A DNA stretch of 64,000 bases from Alteromonas lipotrueiana. GTDB lineage: Bacteria > Pseudomonadota > Gammaproteobacteria > Enterobacterales > Alteromonadaceae. Shown piece after piece: positions 37,395 through 46,848 of the stretch (position 1 is its first letter; each line of letters begins with the position of its first letter). A program made the position numbers and the translations under genes. Under the pieces are notes generated by a model. It saw nothing but the letters and a program-made list of their open reading frames with translations. It did not search any database and was not told the origin of the DNA. Location: assembly GCF_019249245.1 (NCBI RefSeq), contig NZ_JAESDK010000016.1, positions 1-64,000 on the forward strand, in the 5' to 3' direction.

Positions 37395-39707
37395 TTATCT
37401 TTTCTTACCTTTACCTGAGAATGATTTACCGGTTTTTTTGTTGTCGTTCCGCGGCTTAGATGTTGATTTATCTTTACGGCCCGATTTACCTGACTCTCTC
37501 ACTTTTACCTTTTTACCACTGCGGTTTCGCACCATGGCGGCATCCAGGACCAGGTCAATTTTACGCTCATCCAGATTTACCGCCGCTACCTTGACGGTAA
37601 TGTTGTCACCTAAACGAAATTGCCGCGCTCCGGTTTCGCCAATCAGCATTTGCTTTACATCATCATAGCGATAGTAATCATCTTCCAGCGAGGTGATATG
37701 AACCAGTCCGTCAATATGATAATCGGTCAGACGCACAAATAAGCCAAAGTTGGTTACCGAACTGACCACACCTTCAAAGCTGTCACCCACATGATCTTGC
37801 ATAAACTCACACTTTAACCAGTCTGCAACATCGCGGGTGGCATCGTCGGCCCGGCGCTCGGTCATTGAGCATTGTTCACCCAGTTGTGAGATTTCTTCTT
37901 CGCTATAACTTTTAGCACCAGAAACCTGTTCGCGATATGGTGCTTTTGCAAGAATGCCTTTAATAGCACGATGCACCACTAAATCAGGATAACGGCGAAT
38001 AGGGGATGTGAAGTGCGCGTACTGTCCTAAAGCCAGCCCAAAATGGCCGATGTTTTCACCATCGTACACGGCTTGTTTCATAGAGCGCAGTAACATTGTC
38101 TGAATCAGTTCCTGATCAGGCCTGTTACGGGTTTTGAGCACTACATCAGTAAAGTCGGCGGGGGTGGCGTCTTCGGTAATACGATGAGGAACACCCACTT
38201 CGCTAAGATACGAGGTAAACGAGGTAAGACGATCGGCATCGGGTTTATCGTGCACCCGGAATAAAGTAGATGCTTTGTGTTCTTCAAGCATTTGCGCCGC
38301 GCTCACATTTGCCATGATCATGCATTCTTCAATCATTTTGTGAGCATCGTTACGCGTCACTGGCACAATGTTTTCTATCTTGCGCTGCGCATTAAAGACA
38401 AACTTACTTTCTTGTGTTTCAAATTCGATTGCTCCGCGTCCGGCCCGGGCTTTTTTCAGGGAACGGAACAGCGCATGTAAATTGCGTAAATGCGGAACCT
38501 GATCTTCATAGCGTTGATTCAGATCTTTATCGCCCTGCAGGATTTTCCAAACCTTATTGTAGGTCAGCCGGGCATGAGAATTCATCACGGCTTCGTAGAA
38601 CTCAAAGCTGTCAAGCTTACCGTTAGGCGTGATGGTCATTTCGCATACCATACACAACCGATCAACCTCTGGGTTTAGTGAGCAAAGACCATTAGACAGC
38701 TGCTCGGGCAGCATTGGAATAACCTGCTCAGGAAAATATACCGAGTTACCACGATTAATGGCTTCGCTATCTAATGCTGTACCAGGACGTACATAGTGAC
38801 TGACATCGGCAATGGCGACCCATAGTTGAAACCCTCCATCGTCCAGGGGTTCACAAAATACAGCATCATCAAAGTCGCGGGCGTCTTCACCGTCAATAGT
38901 CACTAAGGGTAATTGGCGTAAATCAATACGACCGTGTTTGGCTTCTTCAGGCACCGCTTCGGTTAGCCGGCTAACCGAACGCCCTACCCCTTCTGGCCAT
39001 TGATGGGGAATATCAAATGAGCGCAGCGCCATTTCAATTTCCATTCCCGGTGCCATATGCTCACCCAGAATTTCTTTAATCTGACCTACCGGGCTTACGC
39101 GGCGACGGGGACGCTGAGTAAGCTCAACCACCACCACCTGACCCATACGAGCACCATTTACATGCTCTTGCGGAATAACTATTTCATGATTAATACGACT
39201 GTCGTCGGGTATCACCACTGCCATGTTATGTTCGGTGAAAAAACGTCCAACGATAGGTTCTGAACGTGGCTCTACCACCGCAACAATATAAGCTTCTTTG
39301 CGCCCTTTACGATCGGTACCACTGACGCGCGCATCGACCACATCATCATGCAGAAAAAGCTGCATCTGGCCGCCGCTGATGTACATATCGCCGCTTCGGT
39401 CTTCGGGCCGAAAAAAACCAAACCCGTCGCGATGACCAATGATTTTTCCGCGGATAAGGTCGGCTTTATCCATTATTGCGTAGCGTTTGCTTTTGGTAAA
39501 TTGTAGCTGACCCTCACGCTCCATTGCCCGCAGCCGGCGCTGGATGCCAATACGGTTGTCTTCTTCCGTGGCGTCCACTGCTTCGCATACTTCAAGAAAA
39601 GACATGGGTTTGCCGTGAGCCTGTATTATTGACAACAGATATTCGCGGCTCGCTACCGGGTTTTCGTATTTTTCTTGTTCGCGTTTGAAATGGGGATCGT
39701 CACTCAT
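37395..39707 (-). CDS. rnr: ribonuclease R
   Basis: 3'-5' exoribonuclease that degrades structured RNA. 770 residues: an N-terminal winged-helix region, cold-shock domains (DGFGFFRPEDRSGDMYI near 95), an RNB catalytic domain with metal-binding Asp residues in TIDGEDARDFDDAVF, an S1 domain (~640-725, SFEGVVSSVTNFGLFVRL) and a Lys/Arg/Ser-rich tail. Immediately upstream of rlmB in the same direction. Confidence 0.98.
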   Translation of the reverse strand: MSDDPHFKREQEKYENPVASREYLLSIIQAHGKPMSFLEVCEAVDATEEDNRIGIQRRLRAMEREGQLQFTKSKRYAIMDKADLIRGKIIGHRDGFGFFRPEDRSGDMYISGGQMQLFLHDDVVDARVSGTDRKGRKEAYIVAVVEPRSEPIVGRFFTEHNMAVVIPDDSRINHEIVIPQEHVNGARMGQVVVVELTQRPRRRVSPVGQIKEILGEHMAPGMEIEMALRSFDIPHQWPEGVGRSVSRLTEAVPEEAKHGRIDLRQLPLVTIDGEDARDFDDAVFCEPLDDGGFQLWVAIADVSHYVRPGTALDSEAINRGNSVYFPEQVIPMLPEQLSNGLCSLNPEVDRLCMVCEMTITPNGKLDSFEFYEAVMNSHARLTYNKVWKILQGDKDLNQRYEDQVPHLRNLHALFRSLKKARAGRGAIEFETQESKFVFNAQRKIENIVPVTRNDAHKMIEECMIMANVSAAQMLEEHKASTLFRVHDKPDADRLTSFTSYLSEVGVPHRITEDATPADFTDVVLKTRNRPDQELIQTMLLRSMKQAVYDGENIGHFGLALGQYAHFTSPIRRYPDLVVHRAIKGILAKAPYREQVSGAKSYSEEEISQLGEQCSMTERRADDATRDVADWLKCEFMQDHVGDSFEGVVSSVTNFGLFVRLTDYHIDGLVHITSLEDDYYRYDDVKQMLIGETGARQFRLGDNITVKVAAVNLDERKIDLVLDAAMVRNRSGKKVKVRESGKSGRKDKSTSKPRNDNKKTGKSFSGKGKKR

Positions 39708-39890
39708 GCAGTTGGTCTTTTACCTGTAGTTAGTTTATACACACGTTTTATACCGCTAGTATAACAGCTACACACTGTAAAATATGGTTATATTACCAGC
39801 AGATAAAATTCGTTCTGTCTAAGCCTTACTTTTACTGTGTCACAAAATACTTAGATCGATTTTTGTTATGCAGCGATACGAGCAACCCAT

Positions 39891-40505
39891 CTATAGTGGC
39901 GAGCGCGCTCTGCGAACTGCTTTGGGGTGCATCAGCTTTTTCAGTGCCTGAAGATACTCTGTCACTTTGTTATGAGTCGACGGGTCTGCAGTAATGGCTT
40001 GATGTAGCCACCGATACGCATCTTCATAGTCGTAGGGGCTACCATGCCCTTCAATAAACAGCTCGGCTAATTGTAACTGGGCGTTAAGGTTACCCAGTGC
40101 TGCGGCTTCTCGCAAAAAAATGACTGCGCGCGACAAGTCTTGTTGAACCAAAGTGGCGTTTTTGTAATACCTTCCCAGCTGTTCTAAAGCAGCGGGTAAG
40201 CCTTGCTGTCCTGCTTCCTGAATTAACCGTATGCCACGGGTAGGATCAGCTTCAACACACACTCCCCAGGCCAGCATATCGCCCCATAAAAATTGATAAG
40301 ACGGTTCTTTAAGCACCTCGGCATGAGCTTCAATGTCTTGCACAAGCTGACACCGGTCAGCCATAACTTTATTCAAATGCTCATTTTTATTAATAAGCGC
40401 AATTAACTGGTCTTGGGTATAAAGCTGAACAGCCTGAAGAGGCTCAGACTGACCATAACCCGAAGGTGCAAAACAAAGAACCATACAAAACAGCAAAAAT
40501 TTCAT
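39891..40505 (-). CDS. motX: sodium-type flagellar motor protein MotX
   Basis: 204 residues from the ATG at 40505, which follows AGGA and starts a signal peptide (MKFLLFCMVLCFAPSGYG); a start ten codons upstream is less likely. The mature part has QLYTQDQLIALINKNEHL and CQLVQDIEAHA, then Sel1-like repeats (YQFLWGDMLAWGVCVE, GLPAALEQLGRYYKNAT, AQLQLAELFIEGHGSPYDYEDAYRW), the MotX pattern of Vibrio. MotX forms the periplasmic T ring with MotY and recruits PomA/PomB stators. Alone here, as motX usually is. Confidence 0.9.
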   Translation of the reverse strand: MKFLLFCMVLCFAPSGYGQSEPLQAVQLYTQDQLIALINKNEHLNKVMADRCQLVQDIEAHAEVLKEPSYQFLWGDMLAWGVCVEADPTRGIRLIQEAGQQGLPAALEQLGRYYKNATLVQQDLSRAVIFLREAAALGNLNAQLQLAELFIEGHGSPYDYEDAYRWLHQAITADPSTHNKVTEYLQALKKLMHPKAVRRARSPL

Positions 40506-40614
40506 CAGCCGGCTTCCTACTATTACCGCATTCATACGTTACCTATTGTTTATCGGCAACACTTATAAAAACTATAATAGTAGCCCTTCCGGCTTAAAGG
40601 CAACGACACCTGGG

Positions 40615-40860
40615 TTAGTTAAGTTTCCGAAGCAGTGCGCTGTAAACCCGGCGTGCGTGATCGGCAACTTCTATACCCAAATCGGTAAGGTAGCCACCAT
40701 CAGATTGGGTAATTAACCCTTTGGAATAAAGACTTTGCGCAGCCTGAACGGTAGATTGAGTCGCATCATTGTGAATTTTAAGTCCTTGCATCAGGCTGTC
40801 TGAAGGAAACTTAAGTAACAGGTTCAGTTCTTCGGTCATCGATTTGTCAAATGTACCCAT
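40615..40860 (-). CDS. TIGR02647-family small protein
   Basis: 81 residues, function unknown. The pattern (LLKFPSDSLMQGLKIHNDA, A.SLYSKGLITQSDGGYLTDLGIE.A.HA) matches a conserved gammaproteobacterial family of small, probably winged-helix-like proteins that I recall as TIGR02647. It is upstream of motX and separated from it by about 110 bp. Confidence 0.75.
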   Translation of the reverse strand: MGTFDKSMTEELNLLLKFPSDSLMQGLKIHNDATQSTVQAAQSLYSKGLITQSDGGYLTDLGIEVADHARRVYSALLRKLN

Positions 40861-41072
40861 GGCAAGCTCCTGATTAGGGAAAACAAAGTGGGGTGACTTA
40901 CATTATATTTTTGTCACGTTTTGTCTATATGACACCCTATCCGCGTCGCTGTCCAGAAAAACTTTACTTAAGAGTCATTGGTTTAGTGTACTCGCTCGCA
41001 GGCTACTGTGTTTACATTGCATAATGTTATACTGGCACTACTATTACCCACTACAACGTTCACAGGTTACCC

Positions 41073-42542
41073 ATGAAGTATAAAGACCTACGCGATTTCA
41101 TTGACAAGCTGGAAGCTCGCGGTGAATTAAAGCGTATCACCCGCGAGATTGATACCAACCTGGAAATGACTGAAATTGCGGACAGAACATTACGCGCAAA
41201 AGGTCCGGCGTTGCTGTTCGAAAATCCAAAAGGCAGCACTATACCGGTTTTGGCAAACTTATTTGGTACTCCCGAGCGCGTGGCTCTGGGTATGGGTCAG
41301 GATAGTGTAGAAGCTTTGCGTGAAGTGGGTAAACTGCTGGCTTATTTAAAAGAACCAGAGCCTCCGAAGGGGCTAAAAGATTTGTGGCAAAAGTTGCCTG
41401 TTTTTCGTCAGGTGCTAAACATGCCGGTAAAAGAAGTACGTAAGGCGCCCTGTCAGGAAGTGGTTATACAGGGTGAAGATGTAGACCTGACGACGTTACC
41501 AATTCAGCGTTGCTGGCCCGGGGACGCCGCGCCCCTGGTTACCTGGGGGTTAACCGTAACCCGTGGGCCACACAAAAAGCGTCAGAATCTGGGTATCTAT
41601 CGGCAACAGCTTATCGCTAAAAATAAACTGATTATGCGATGGTTGTCTCACCGGGGAGGGGCGCTGGATTTTAGAGAATGGTGCGAAACTCATCCCGGCG
41701 AACCGTATCCGGTTTCCGTGGCTTTAGGCGCTGACCCTGCGACCATTTTAGGTGCAGTAACGCCTGTGCCCGACACGCTAAGCGAATACGCCTTTGCTGG
41801 CCTGCTACGCGGGGATAAAACCGAAGTCACGCAATCTTTGAGTAACGATTTGCAGGTTCCGGCCACTGCAGAAATTGTTCTTGAAGGCTATATTGCTCAG
41901 GATGAAACTGCTCCCGAAGGCCCCTACGGCGACCATACCGGCTATTATAATGAAGTTGACACCTTTCCGGTGATGACCGTGACGCATATTACACATCGTA
42001 AAAACCCCATTTATCATTCTACCTATACCGGTAGGCCGCCTGATGAACCTGCTATTTTAGGGGTTGCCTTAAATGAGGTGTTTGTTCCTATTTTACAAAA
42101 GCAGTTTCCAGAAATTGTCGATTTTTACCTACCGCCCGAAGGCTGTTCGTACCGCATGGCCGTCGTCACCATGAAAAAACAGTATCCTGGCCATGCTAAA
42201 CGCGTAATGATGGGGGTGTGGTCATTTTTGCGACAATTTATGTATACCAAGTTTGTGATTGTTTGTGACGATGATGTCAATGCGCGCGACTGGAACGATG
42301 TTATCTGGGCGATAACCACCCGCATGGACCCGGCCCGAGATACGGTCATGGTAGAGAACACGCCCATCGATTATCTGGATTTTGCCTCTCCGGTATCTGG
42401 ATTAGGTTCAAAGATGGGCATGGATGCCACTAATAAAATGCCAGGCGAAACCGACCGTGAATGGGGCACACCTATTGTTATGGACGAAGCGGTGAAACAG
42501 CGCGTGGATGACATCTGGGATGAGCTTGGTATCATGGGCTAG
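41073..42542 (+). CDS. ubiD: 3-octaprenyl-4-hydroxybenzoate decarboxylase UbiD
   Basis: Decarboxylates the ubiquinone precursor using prenylated FMN supplied by UbiX. 489 residues, normal length. The start [22 protein letters not shown] and the middle segments [37 protein letters not shown] and [14 protein letters not shown] are typical of the family. fre follows 42 bp later, the E. coli arrangement. Confidence 0.97.
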   Translation: MKYKDLRDFIDKLEARGELKRITREIDTNLEMTEIADRTLRAKGPALLFENPKGSTIPVLANLFGTPERVALGMGQDSVEALREVGKLLAYLKEPEPPKGLKDLWQKLPVFRQVLNMPVKEVRKAPCQEVVIQGEDVDLTTLPIQRCWPGDAAPLVTWGLTVTRGPHKKRQNLGIYRQQLIAKNKLIMRWLSHRGGALDFREWCETHPGEPYPVSVALGADPATILGAVTPVPDTLSEYAFAGLLRGDKTEVTQSLSNDLQVPATAEIVLEGYIAQDETAPEGPYGDHTGYYNEVDTFPVMTVTHITHRKNPIYHSTYTGRPPDEPAILGVALNEVFVPILQKQFPEIVDFYLPPEGCSYRMAVVTMKKQYPGHAKRVMMGVWSFLRQFMYTKFVIVCDDDVNARDWNDVIWAITTRMDPARDTVMVENTPIDYLDFASPVSGLGSKMGMDATNKMPGETDREWGTPIVMDEAVKQRVDDIWDELGIMG

Positions 42543-42584
42543 CGTCTTCATGTTTTTAGCGATTTAATGTAAAGAAGAGAATTA

Positions 42585-43280
42585 ATGTCACAAATCAAAT
42601 GTCAGGTCGACACAATAACACCGCTGGCCGAGGCTGTTTTTCAGGTCATTCTTACCCCTGAAAAGCCGCTGTCTTTTTATGCTGGTCAATATGTGCTGGT
42701 GCATATGGGCGACAACGACAAACGACCTTTTTCAATCGCTAATGCCGCGTTTGATAATCACAAAATTGAGTTGCATGTGGGGGCTGATGAAAACAATGCC
42801 TATGCCACAGAAGTGTTAGATCGCATGCGTAACAATGGCGAGATCTCTATTAGTGGCGGTCATGGCGAAGCCTATTTGCAATCTAATGGTAAGCCAATAA
42901 TATTGATTGCCGGGGGCACCGGGTTTTCTTACACCTGGTCTATTTTACAGCAAACCCTGCAAGATCATCCTCATACCTCTGTGACTTTGTACTGGGGCGG
43001 AAAAAACAGCGATGACTTATATTTGCACGATGAGCTTAGCAAACTAGCCGATGAGCATGAGCAGTTCAGCTTTATCCCTGTGATAGAATTTGCTAATGAT
43101 GGGTGGCGTGGCAGAACTGGCTGGGTACACCATGCTGTTATTGCCGATTATCCATCATTAAAAGATACACAGGTTTATATTGCTGGCCGGTTTGAAATGG
43201 CTAAAGCAGCCCGAGACGATTTTACCGCCCGTGAGCTCTCTCAAACAAACTTGTTTGGTGATGCTTACGCGTTTATTTAA
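42585..43280 (+). CDS. fre: NAD(P)H-flavin reductase Fre
   Basis: 231 residues, ferredoxin-reductase fold: the N-terminal flavin-binding part with KRPFSIANA, then the nicotinamide-binding LIAGGTGFSYTWSIL and YWGGKN. It reduces free flavins with NAD(P)H and in ubiD neighbourhoods may supply reduced flavin for prenyl-FMN synthesis. Downstream of ubiD in the same unit. Confidence 0.95.
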   Translation: MSQIKCQVDTITPLAEAVFQVILTPEKPLSFYAGQYVLVHMGDNDKRPFSIANAAFDNHKIELHVGADENNAYATEVLDRMRNNGEISISGGHGEAYLQSNGKPIILIAGGTGFSYTWSILQQTLQDHPHTSVTLYWGGKNSDDLYLHDELSKLADEHEQFSFIPVIEFANDGWRGRTGWVHHAVIADYPSLKDTQVYIAGRFEMAKAARDDFTARELSQTNLFGDAYAFI

Positions 43281-43339
43281 GTCACGCCGTATTAAAACAA
43301 CCACATGGCGTGACCTCAACAAGCTTAGAAGGAGCTTTT

Positions 43340-44704
43340 ATGTTTGCACGCCTTGCTGGTATTGCAATACTAACGACCACCTCCCTGGGAAGTGTCGCTG
43401 CACCTAACGATGAAAACGATAAATTACACGCTATTCCAAAAGCGGTATCTGCCGACAGAATTGAGCAGGACATTCGTAAGTTAGTGGGCTTTGGCACCCG
43501 TCATACTTTATCTGAAACCGAATCGGATACCCGCGGTATTGGCGCAGCCCGCCGCTGGATAAAACAAGAGTTTGAAGCTATCTCTGCCCAGTGTGGAGGA
43601 TGTCTTGAAGTGATGTTTGTCGGCGATACCATAAGTGGGGAAAAACGCATTCCTGACCCCACCGAAGTTATCAGTGTTATTGCGATTCAACGTGGTTCAA
43701 CCGATCCTGATCGTTATGTTTTGATGTCGGGTGATATTGACTCGCGGGTCTCTGATGTTATGGATGCAACGTCTGACTCGCCTGGCGCTAATGACAATGC
43801 GTCTGGTGTGGCCGGCACCCTTGAAGCGGCCCGGGTTTTATCGCAATACAAATTTAATGGTAGTATTGTTTATGCTGCTCTTGCGGGCGAAGAACAAGGT
43901 CTGTTTGGTGGCAAAATTTTAGCAGCTAAAGCTAAAGAAGAAGGCTGGCGTTTAAAAGCCGTGCTAAACAATGACATGATTGGCAATATTGAAGGGGTTA
44001 ACGGTGTCATAAACAACACCACAGCGCGTTTATTTGCTGAAGGTACCAGAGTCACCGAAACCGACAAAGAAGCACGTACTCGCCGCTTTACCGGTGGTGA
44101 AGTTGACTCACCGTCCAGAAACCTGGCCCGCTATATCGATCGTCTGGCCGATAACTACATTCCAAATCTGGATACTATGGTGATTTACCGGTTAGACCGT
44201 TTTGGTCGCGGTGGCCACCATCGGCCATTTAACGATTTGGGCTATCCTGGCATTCGTATTATGGAAACCAACGAAAATTATGTTCGTCAGCATCAGGACC
44301 TTCGGACTGAAGACGGCGTAGAATATGGTGATACCATTGAAGGCGTCGATTTTGATTATGCGGCTAAGCTTACCTCGTTAAATGCAGTAAGCTTGGCGTC
44401 AATGGCATGGGCTCCCGCCCCACCTGCTGATGTTAAAATTAAGGGCGCGGTTTCTCCCGACACCACGTTAAGCTGGGCGAAAGCGAACGATAAGCAAAAT
44501 CCACAATTAGCGGGTTATAAAATTTACTGGCGCTATACCGATGCCCCTCAGTGGCAGTACAGCAAATTTGTGGGTGACGTCACCAGTGCAACCTTAGAGA
44601 ACGTGGTTATCGATAACTATTTCTTTGGCGTGGCAAGCGTAAGTAAAGACGGTTATGAAAGCCCGGTCGTATTTCCGGGGGCGGCAGGCAGCTTTGGCGA
44701 GTAA
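43340..44704 (+). CDS. secreted M28-like peptidase with C-terminal FN3-like domain
   Basis: 454 residues from the ATG at 43340, eight bases after AGAAGGAG; an ATG ten codons upstream lacks a site. A signal peptide ends near APNDE. M28 motifs are present: SPGANDNASG (bridging Asp152), AGEEQGLFGG (Glu184, Glu185), NNDMIGN (Asp212) and GGHHRPFND (His294/295). The first zinc ligand, normally His in G-H-x-D-S, reads Asp132 (SGDIDSR). Residues ~365-454 resemble a fibronectin type III domain. Likely a periplasmic or extracellular aminopeptidase. Confidence 0.85.
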   Translation: MFARLAGIAILTTTSLGSVAAPNDENDKLHAIPKAVSADRIEQDIRKLVGFGTRHTLSETESDTRGIGAARRWIKQEFEAISAQCGGCLEVMFVGDTISGEKRIPDPTEVISVIAIQRGSTDPDRYVLMSGDIDSRVSDVMDATSDSPGANDNASGVAGTLEAARVLSQYKFNGSIVYAALAGEEQGLFGGKILAAKAKEEGWRLKAVLNNDMIGNIEGVNGVINNTTARLFAEGTRVTETDKEARTRRFTGGEVDSPSRNLARYIDRLADNYIPNLDTMVIYRLDRFGRGGHHRPFNDLGYPGIRIMETNENYVRQHQDLRTEDGVEYGDTIEGVDFDYAAKLTSLNAVSLASMAWAPAPPADVKIKGAVSPDTTLSWAKANDKQNPQLAGYKIYWRYTDAPQWQYSKFVGDVTSATLENVVIDNYFFGVASVSKDGYESPVVFPGAAGSFGE

Positions 44705-44728
44705 ATTGCCAGCCTGAAGCTAATTCCC

Positions 44729-44761
44729 AGTCACAGTGTGTGTTTATGACATACTGTGACT
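44729..44761 (+). terminator. hairpin after the M28 peptidase gene
   Basis: Perfect 9-bp stem AGTCACAGT/ACTGTGACT with a 15-base loop, 25 bp past the stop. A C-rich rather than U-rich sequence follows, so it is a weak terminator or an mRNA 3' end stabiliser. Confidence 0.45.
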
Positions 44762-44947
44762 CTATCCCCCCATTTTAAAGCCCGGAAGCGATCCCTTTCA
44801 CACCTCTCCTATTTCTTTTCTTATCACCTTAGATTATTTGTCATATCGGGTTAAAAAGCCGGACTTTGCTATTTCACCTTAAAAGCCGCTACACTGAGCA
44901 TCAGAATAAAATTTGCATTTACCGATTTATTTATCAAGGAATTGCCT

Positions 44948-45934
44948 TTGCGCTACTTATTTTTCGTCGCGGTCGTCTCGTTGTTGCTAAGCCCATTGAG
45001 TTCGTTTGCCCAAACCCGTTTAGGTGCCAGTCAGTTGCCCACCTATGTGGATGATGAAGGCGAGCCAGCCCGACTAAACAACTTAGTCAAAGAAGCTTTT
45101 GAGCGTATGGACGAGCCCCTTGAAGTCAGCGTAATGCGTCCCGCTTTTTTGGGAAGCGCAATTTTAAGCGGTGCGCTTGATGGTAATTACGCATTCATTG
45201 ATTTAGACAATGAAAAAAGCAATATGAAGTATTCCAAGTCATATATGCCGCTATATCTGTACGCGGTTAGCAAAAACGATTCGGTAAAAGAAGTCGCATT
45301 AATTCCCCATTTACAAGACCGTCGTGTAGCCATTGATAATCGCTTTTCCAATACCGATACTATCCGGCTTATTAAAGATGTGAAGTGGGGTCGAAACCCG
45401 TCGACCTACGATGCATTTAAACAACTGGCGGATAATCGTGCCTATTATTTGGTGACCAGTCGTTTGTTGATTGATGAATTTAATCGCTTATTGCGCAATG
45501 AAAACGAAGAGATGGTGTATTTATCGGCCCGGCCATTAGTCACCGCCGGTTTCAAGCTGGCCTTGCGTGAAGATGTCAGTGGTGCGGATGCGCGTTTACA
45601 ACGATTCGACCAGGTTATTGATGCAATGCAGCGCGATGGGAGCTATAACCGTTTACTTGGAATTACCTGGCTGACTAAAGACGTCAATGGTGATGGTAGT
45701 GCAGACTTTATAAGCAGTTCGCAGGTTATTCATCAGGCATTAGCACCCAGAGTCTTAGAGTATGCATTAGCTTTAGACACAACGTCGGTTGACGATACCT
45801 CGGTATTTGTGGTTGATGGCACACTCTATACTTCGGCCAGCGACGCCTTCAGTGCCTTACAAAGTGCCGAGGTAGGCGCCCGGCCAAGCTTATTAGATAC
45901 CGATATCTACGAGCGTATTTTACAGCGCTGGTAG
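44948..45934 (+). CDS. periplasmic solute-binding-protein-like protein
   Basis: 328 residues resembling family 3 extracellular solute-binding proteins: a signal peptide (MRYLFFVAVVSLLLSPLSSFA), then a mature domain with FLGSAILSGALDGNYAFIDLDNEK, PHLQDRRVAIDN and LVTSRLLIDEFNRLL. The TTG at 44948 is chosen because AAGGA lies 7 bases upstream; the TTG at 44942 would leave one base. Near residue 245 a DVNGDGSAD loop fits the calcium-binding D-x-N-x-D-G-x-x-D pattern. No transporter genes are adjacent, so it may be a sensor-like or orphan binding protein. Confidence 0.6.
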   Translation: MRYLFFVAVVSLLLSPLSSFAQTRLGASQLPTYVDDEGEPARLNNLVKEAFERMDEPLEVSVMRPAFLGSAILSGALDGNYAFIDLDNEKSNMKYSKSYMPLYLYAVSKNDSVKEVALIPHLQDRRVAIDNRFSNTDTIRLIKDVKWGRNPSTYDAFKQLADNRAYYLVTSRLLIDEFNRLLRNENEEMVYLSARPLVTAGFKLALREDVSGADARLQRFDQVIDAMQRDGSYNRLLGITWLTKDVNGDGSADFISSSQVIHQALAPRVLEYALALDTTSVDDTSVFVVDGTLYTSASDAFSALQSAEVGARPSLLDTDIYERILQRW

Positions 45935-46279
45935 GTTGCTAACAAAGCCCTTTCCAATAAGAGTATTTTCACTACGATAGCAAAACGTGCGCGGTAAACT
46001 ATGGTGCAGTTTTGTTATTTTTTATCTGGCTTGCCCTTATCCTTCCCTGCCCGTCCATCATCGCTCTAATCGCGCTATATTTTGCTAATCATCTGTTTTG
46101 CACCTTGCAGGCAAACCCCACACTTCAATACCTTCTCTACATTTTTACCTCCTTTTTCAAGTCATTGACTGAGGACGATCTTACTGGGTTTTAATATCTT
46201 TAATCACAAAGAGAGTTGATCCCTCACGCCCAATATTATAAACTTTCAGTAATTTCTGAAACTTTAAAGAGTTTAATGT
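45935..46279. other. 345-bp intergenic region
   Basis: Between the binding-protein-like gene and the GbsR-type regulator. Positions 45935-46200 hold nothing I can name; a 60-codon open frame there has no ribosome-binding site or protein-like pattern. The last 65 bp carry the promoter and operator candidate described separately. Confidence 0.55.
46216..46261 (+). promoter_or_regulatory. promoter with overlapping palindromic operator candidate
   Basis: TTGATC (46216-46221) and TATAAA (46237-46242) form a -35/-10 pair 15 bp apart, or 17 bp with TAAACT. Overlapping the -10 is a perfect inverted repeat TTTCAG-N6-CTGAAA (46244-46261), ending 18 bp before the regulator start. It sits where a repressor would block the promoter and is a natural candidate site for the GbsR-type regulator controlling itself and cydAB. 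Confidence 0.5.
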
Positions 46280-46837
46280 ATGGAAATGTCTCCTACCGTT
46301 AAATCAGCGGTTATGCATTTTGGTGAAATGGGCAGCCGCTGGGGTTTTAATCGCACCGTAGGGCAAATTCTGGCGCTGATAGTTTTAACCGAGCACCCGT
46401 TGGCGGCTCAACAAATTGCTGACGCGTTAAGTATTTCGCGGGGCAATACCAGCATGGGACTCAAAGAACTGCAGTCATGGCGGTTGGTCAAACAACATCA
46501 TATTTCTGGAGAGCGTAAAGAATATTTTGTACCGGCCGGCTCTATCTGGGTACTGGCGAACCGGGTTTTTGAAGAGCGCCGCAAGCGCGAAATAGATCCT
46601 ACATTATCACTGCTTCGTGATTTGATGATGGATGCGCCTGCTGAAGAGCAGGATGAAGCGGTACAACTTCGCCTGAATGAGATTCACGATTTGCTGGAGT
46701 CAGTCACGGCGTGGTCGCAGGAGTTACAAAACTTAGGGCCAGAAAAATTAGACACTCTAATGAAACTAGGCTCCGGAGTAGGTCGTATACTCGATTTCAA
46801 AGATAAACTGTTTATGGGCAAAACGCCCTCTCAGTAA
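46280..46837 (+). CDS. GbsR/MarR-family transcriptional regulator
   Basis: 185 residues. The N-terminal half is a winged helix: HFGEMGSRWGFNRTVGQILALIVL, then the recognition region LSISRGNTSMGLKELQSWRLVKQ and a wing (SGERKEYF), as in GbsR-type MarR proteins. The C-terminal half is helical and probably dimerises. It directly precedes cydA (its stop overlaps the ORF by one base if the upstream ATG is used), so it is expected to control the cytochrome bd operon. Confidence 0.85.
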   Translation: MEMSPTVKSAVMHFGEMGSRWGFNRTVGQILALIVLTEHPLAAQQIADALSISRGNTSMGLKELQSWRLVKQHHISGERKEYFVPAGSIWVLANRVFEERRKREIDPTLSLLRDLMMDAPAEEQDEAVQLRLNEIHDLLESVTAWSQELQNLGPEKLDTLMKLGSGVGRILDFKDKLFMGKTPSQ

Positions 46838-46848
46838 TGGAGGTTTTC

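Noticed and set aside
46012..46194. A 60-codon frame upstream of the GbsR-type regulator
   Set aside because: No ribosome-binding site and no recognisable composition; the region reads as intergenic.
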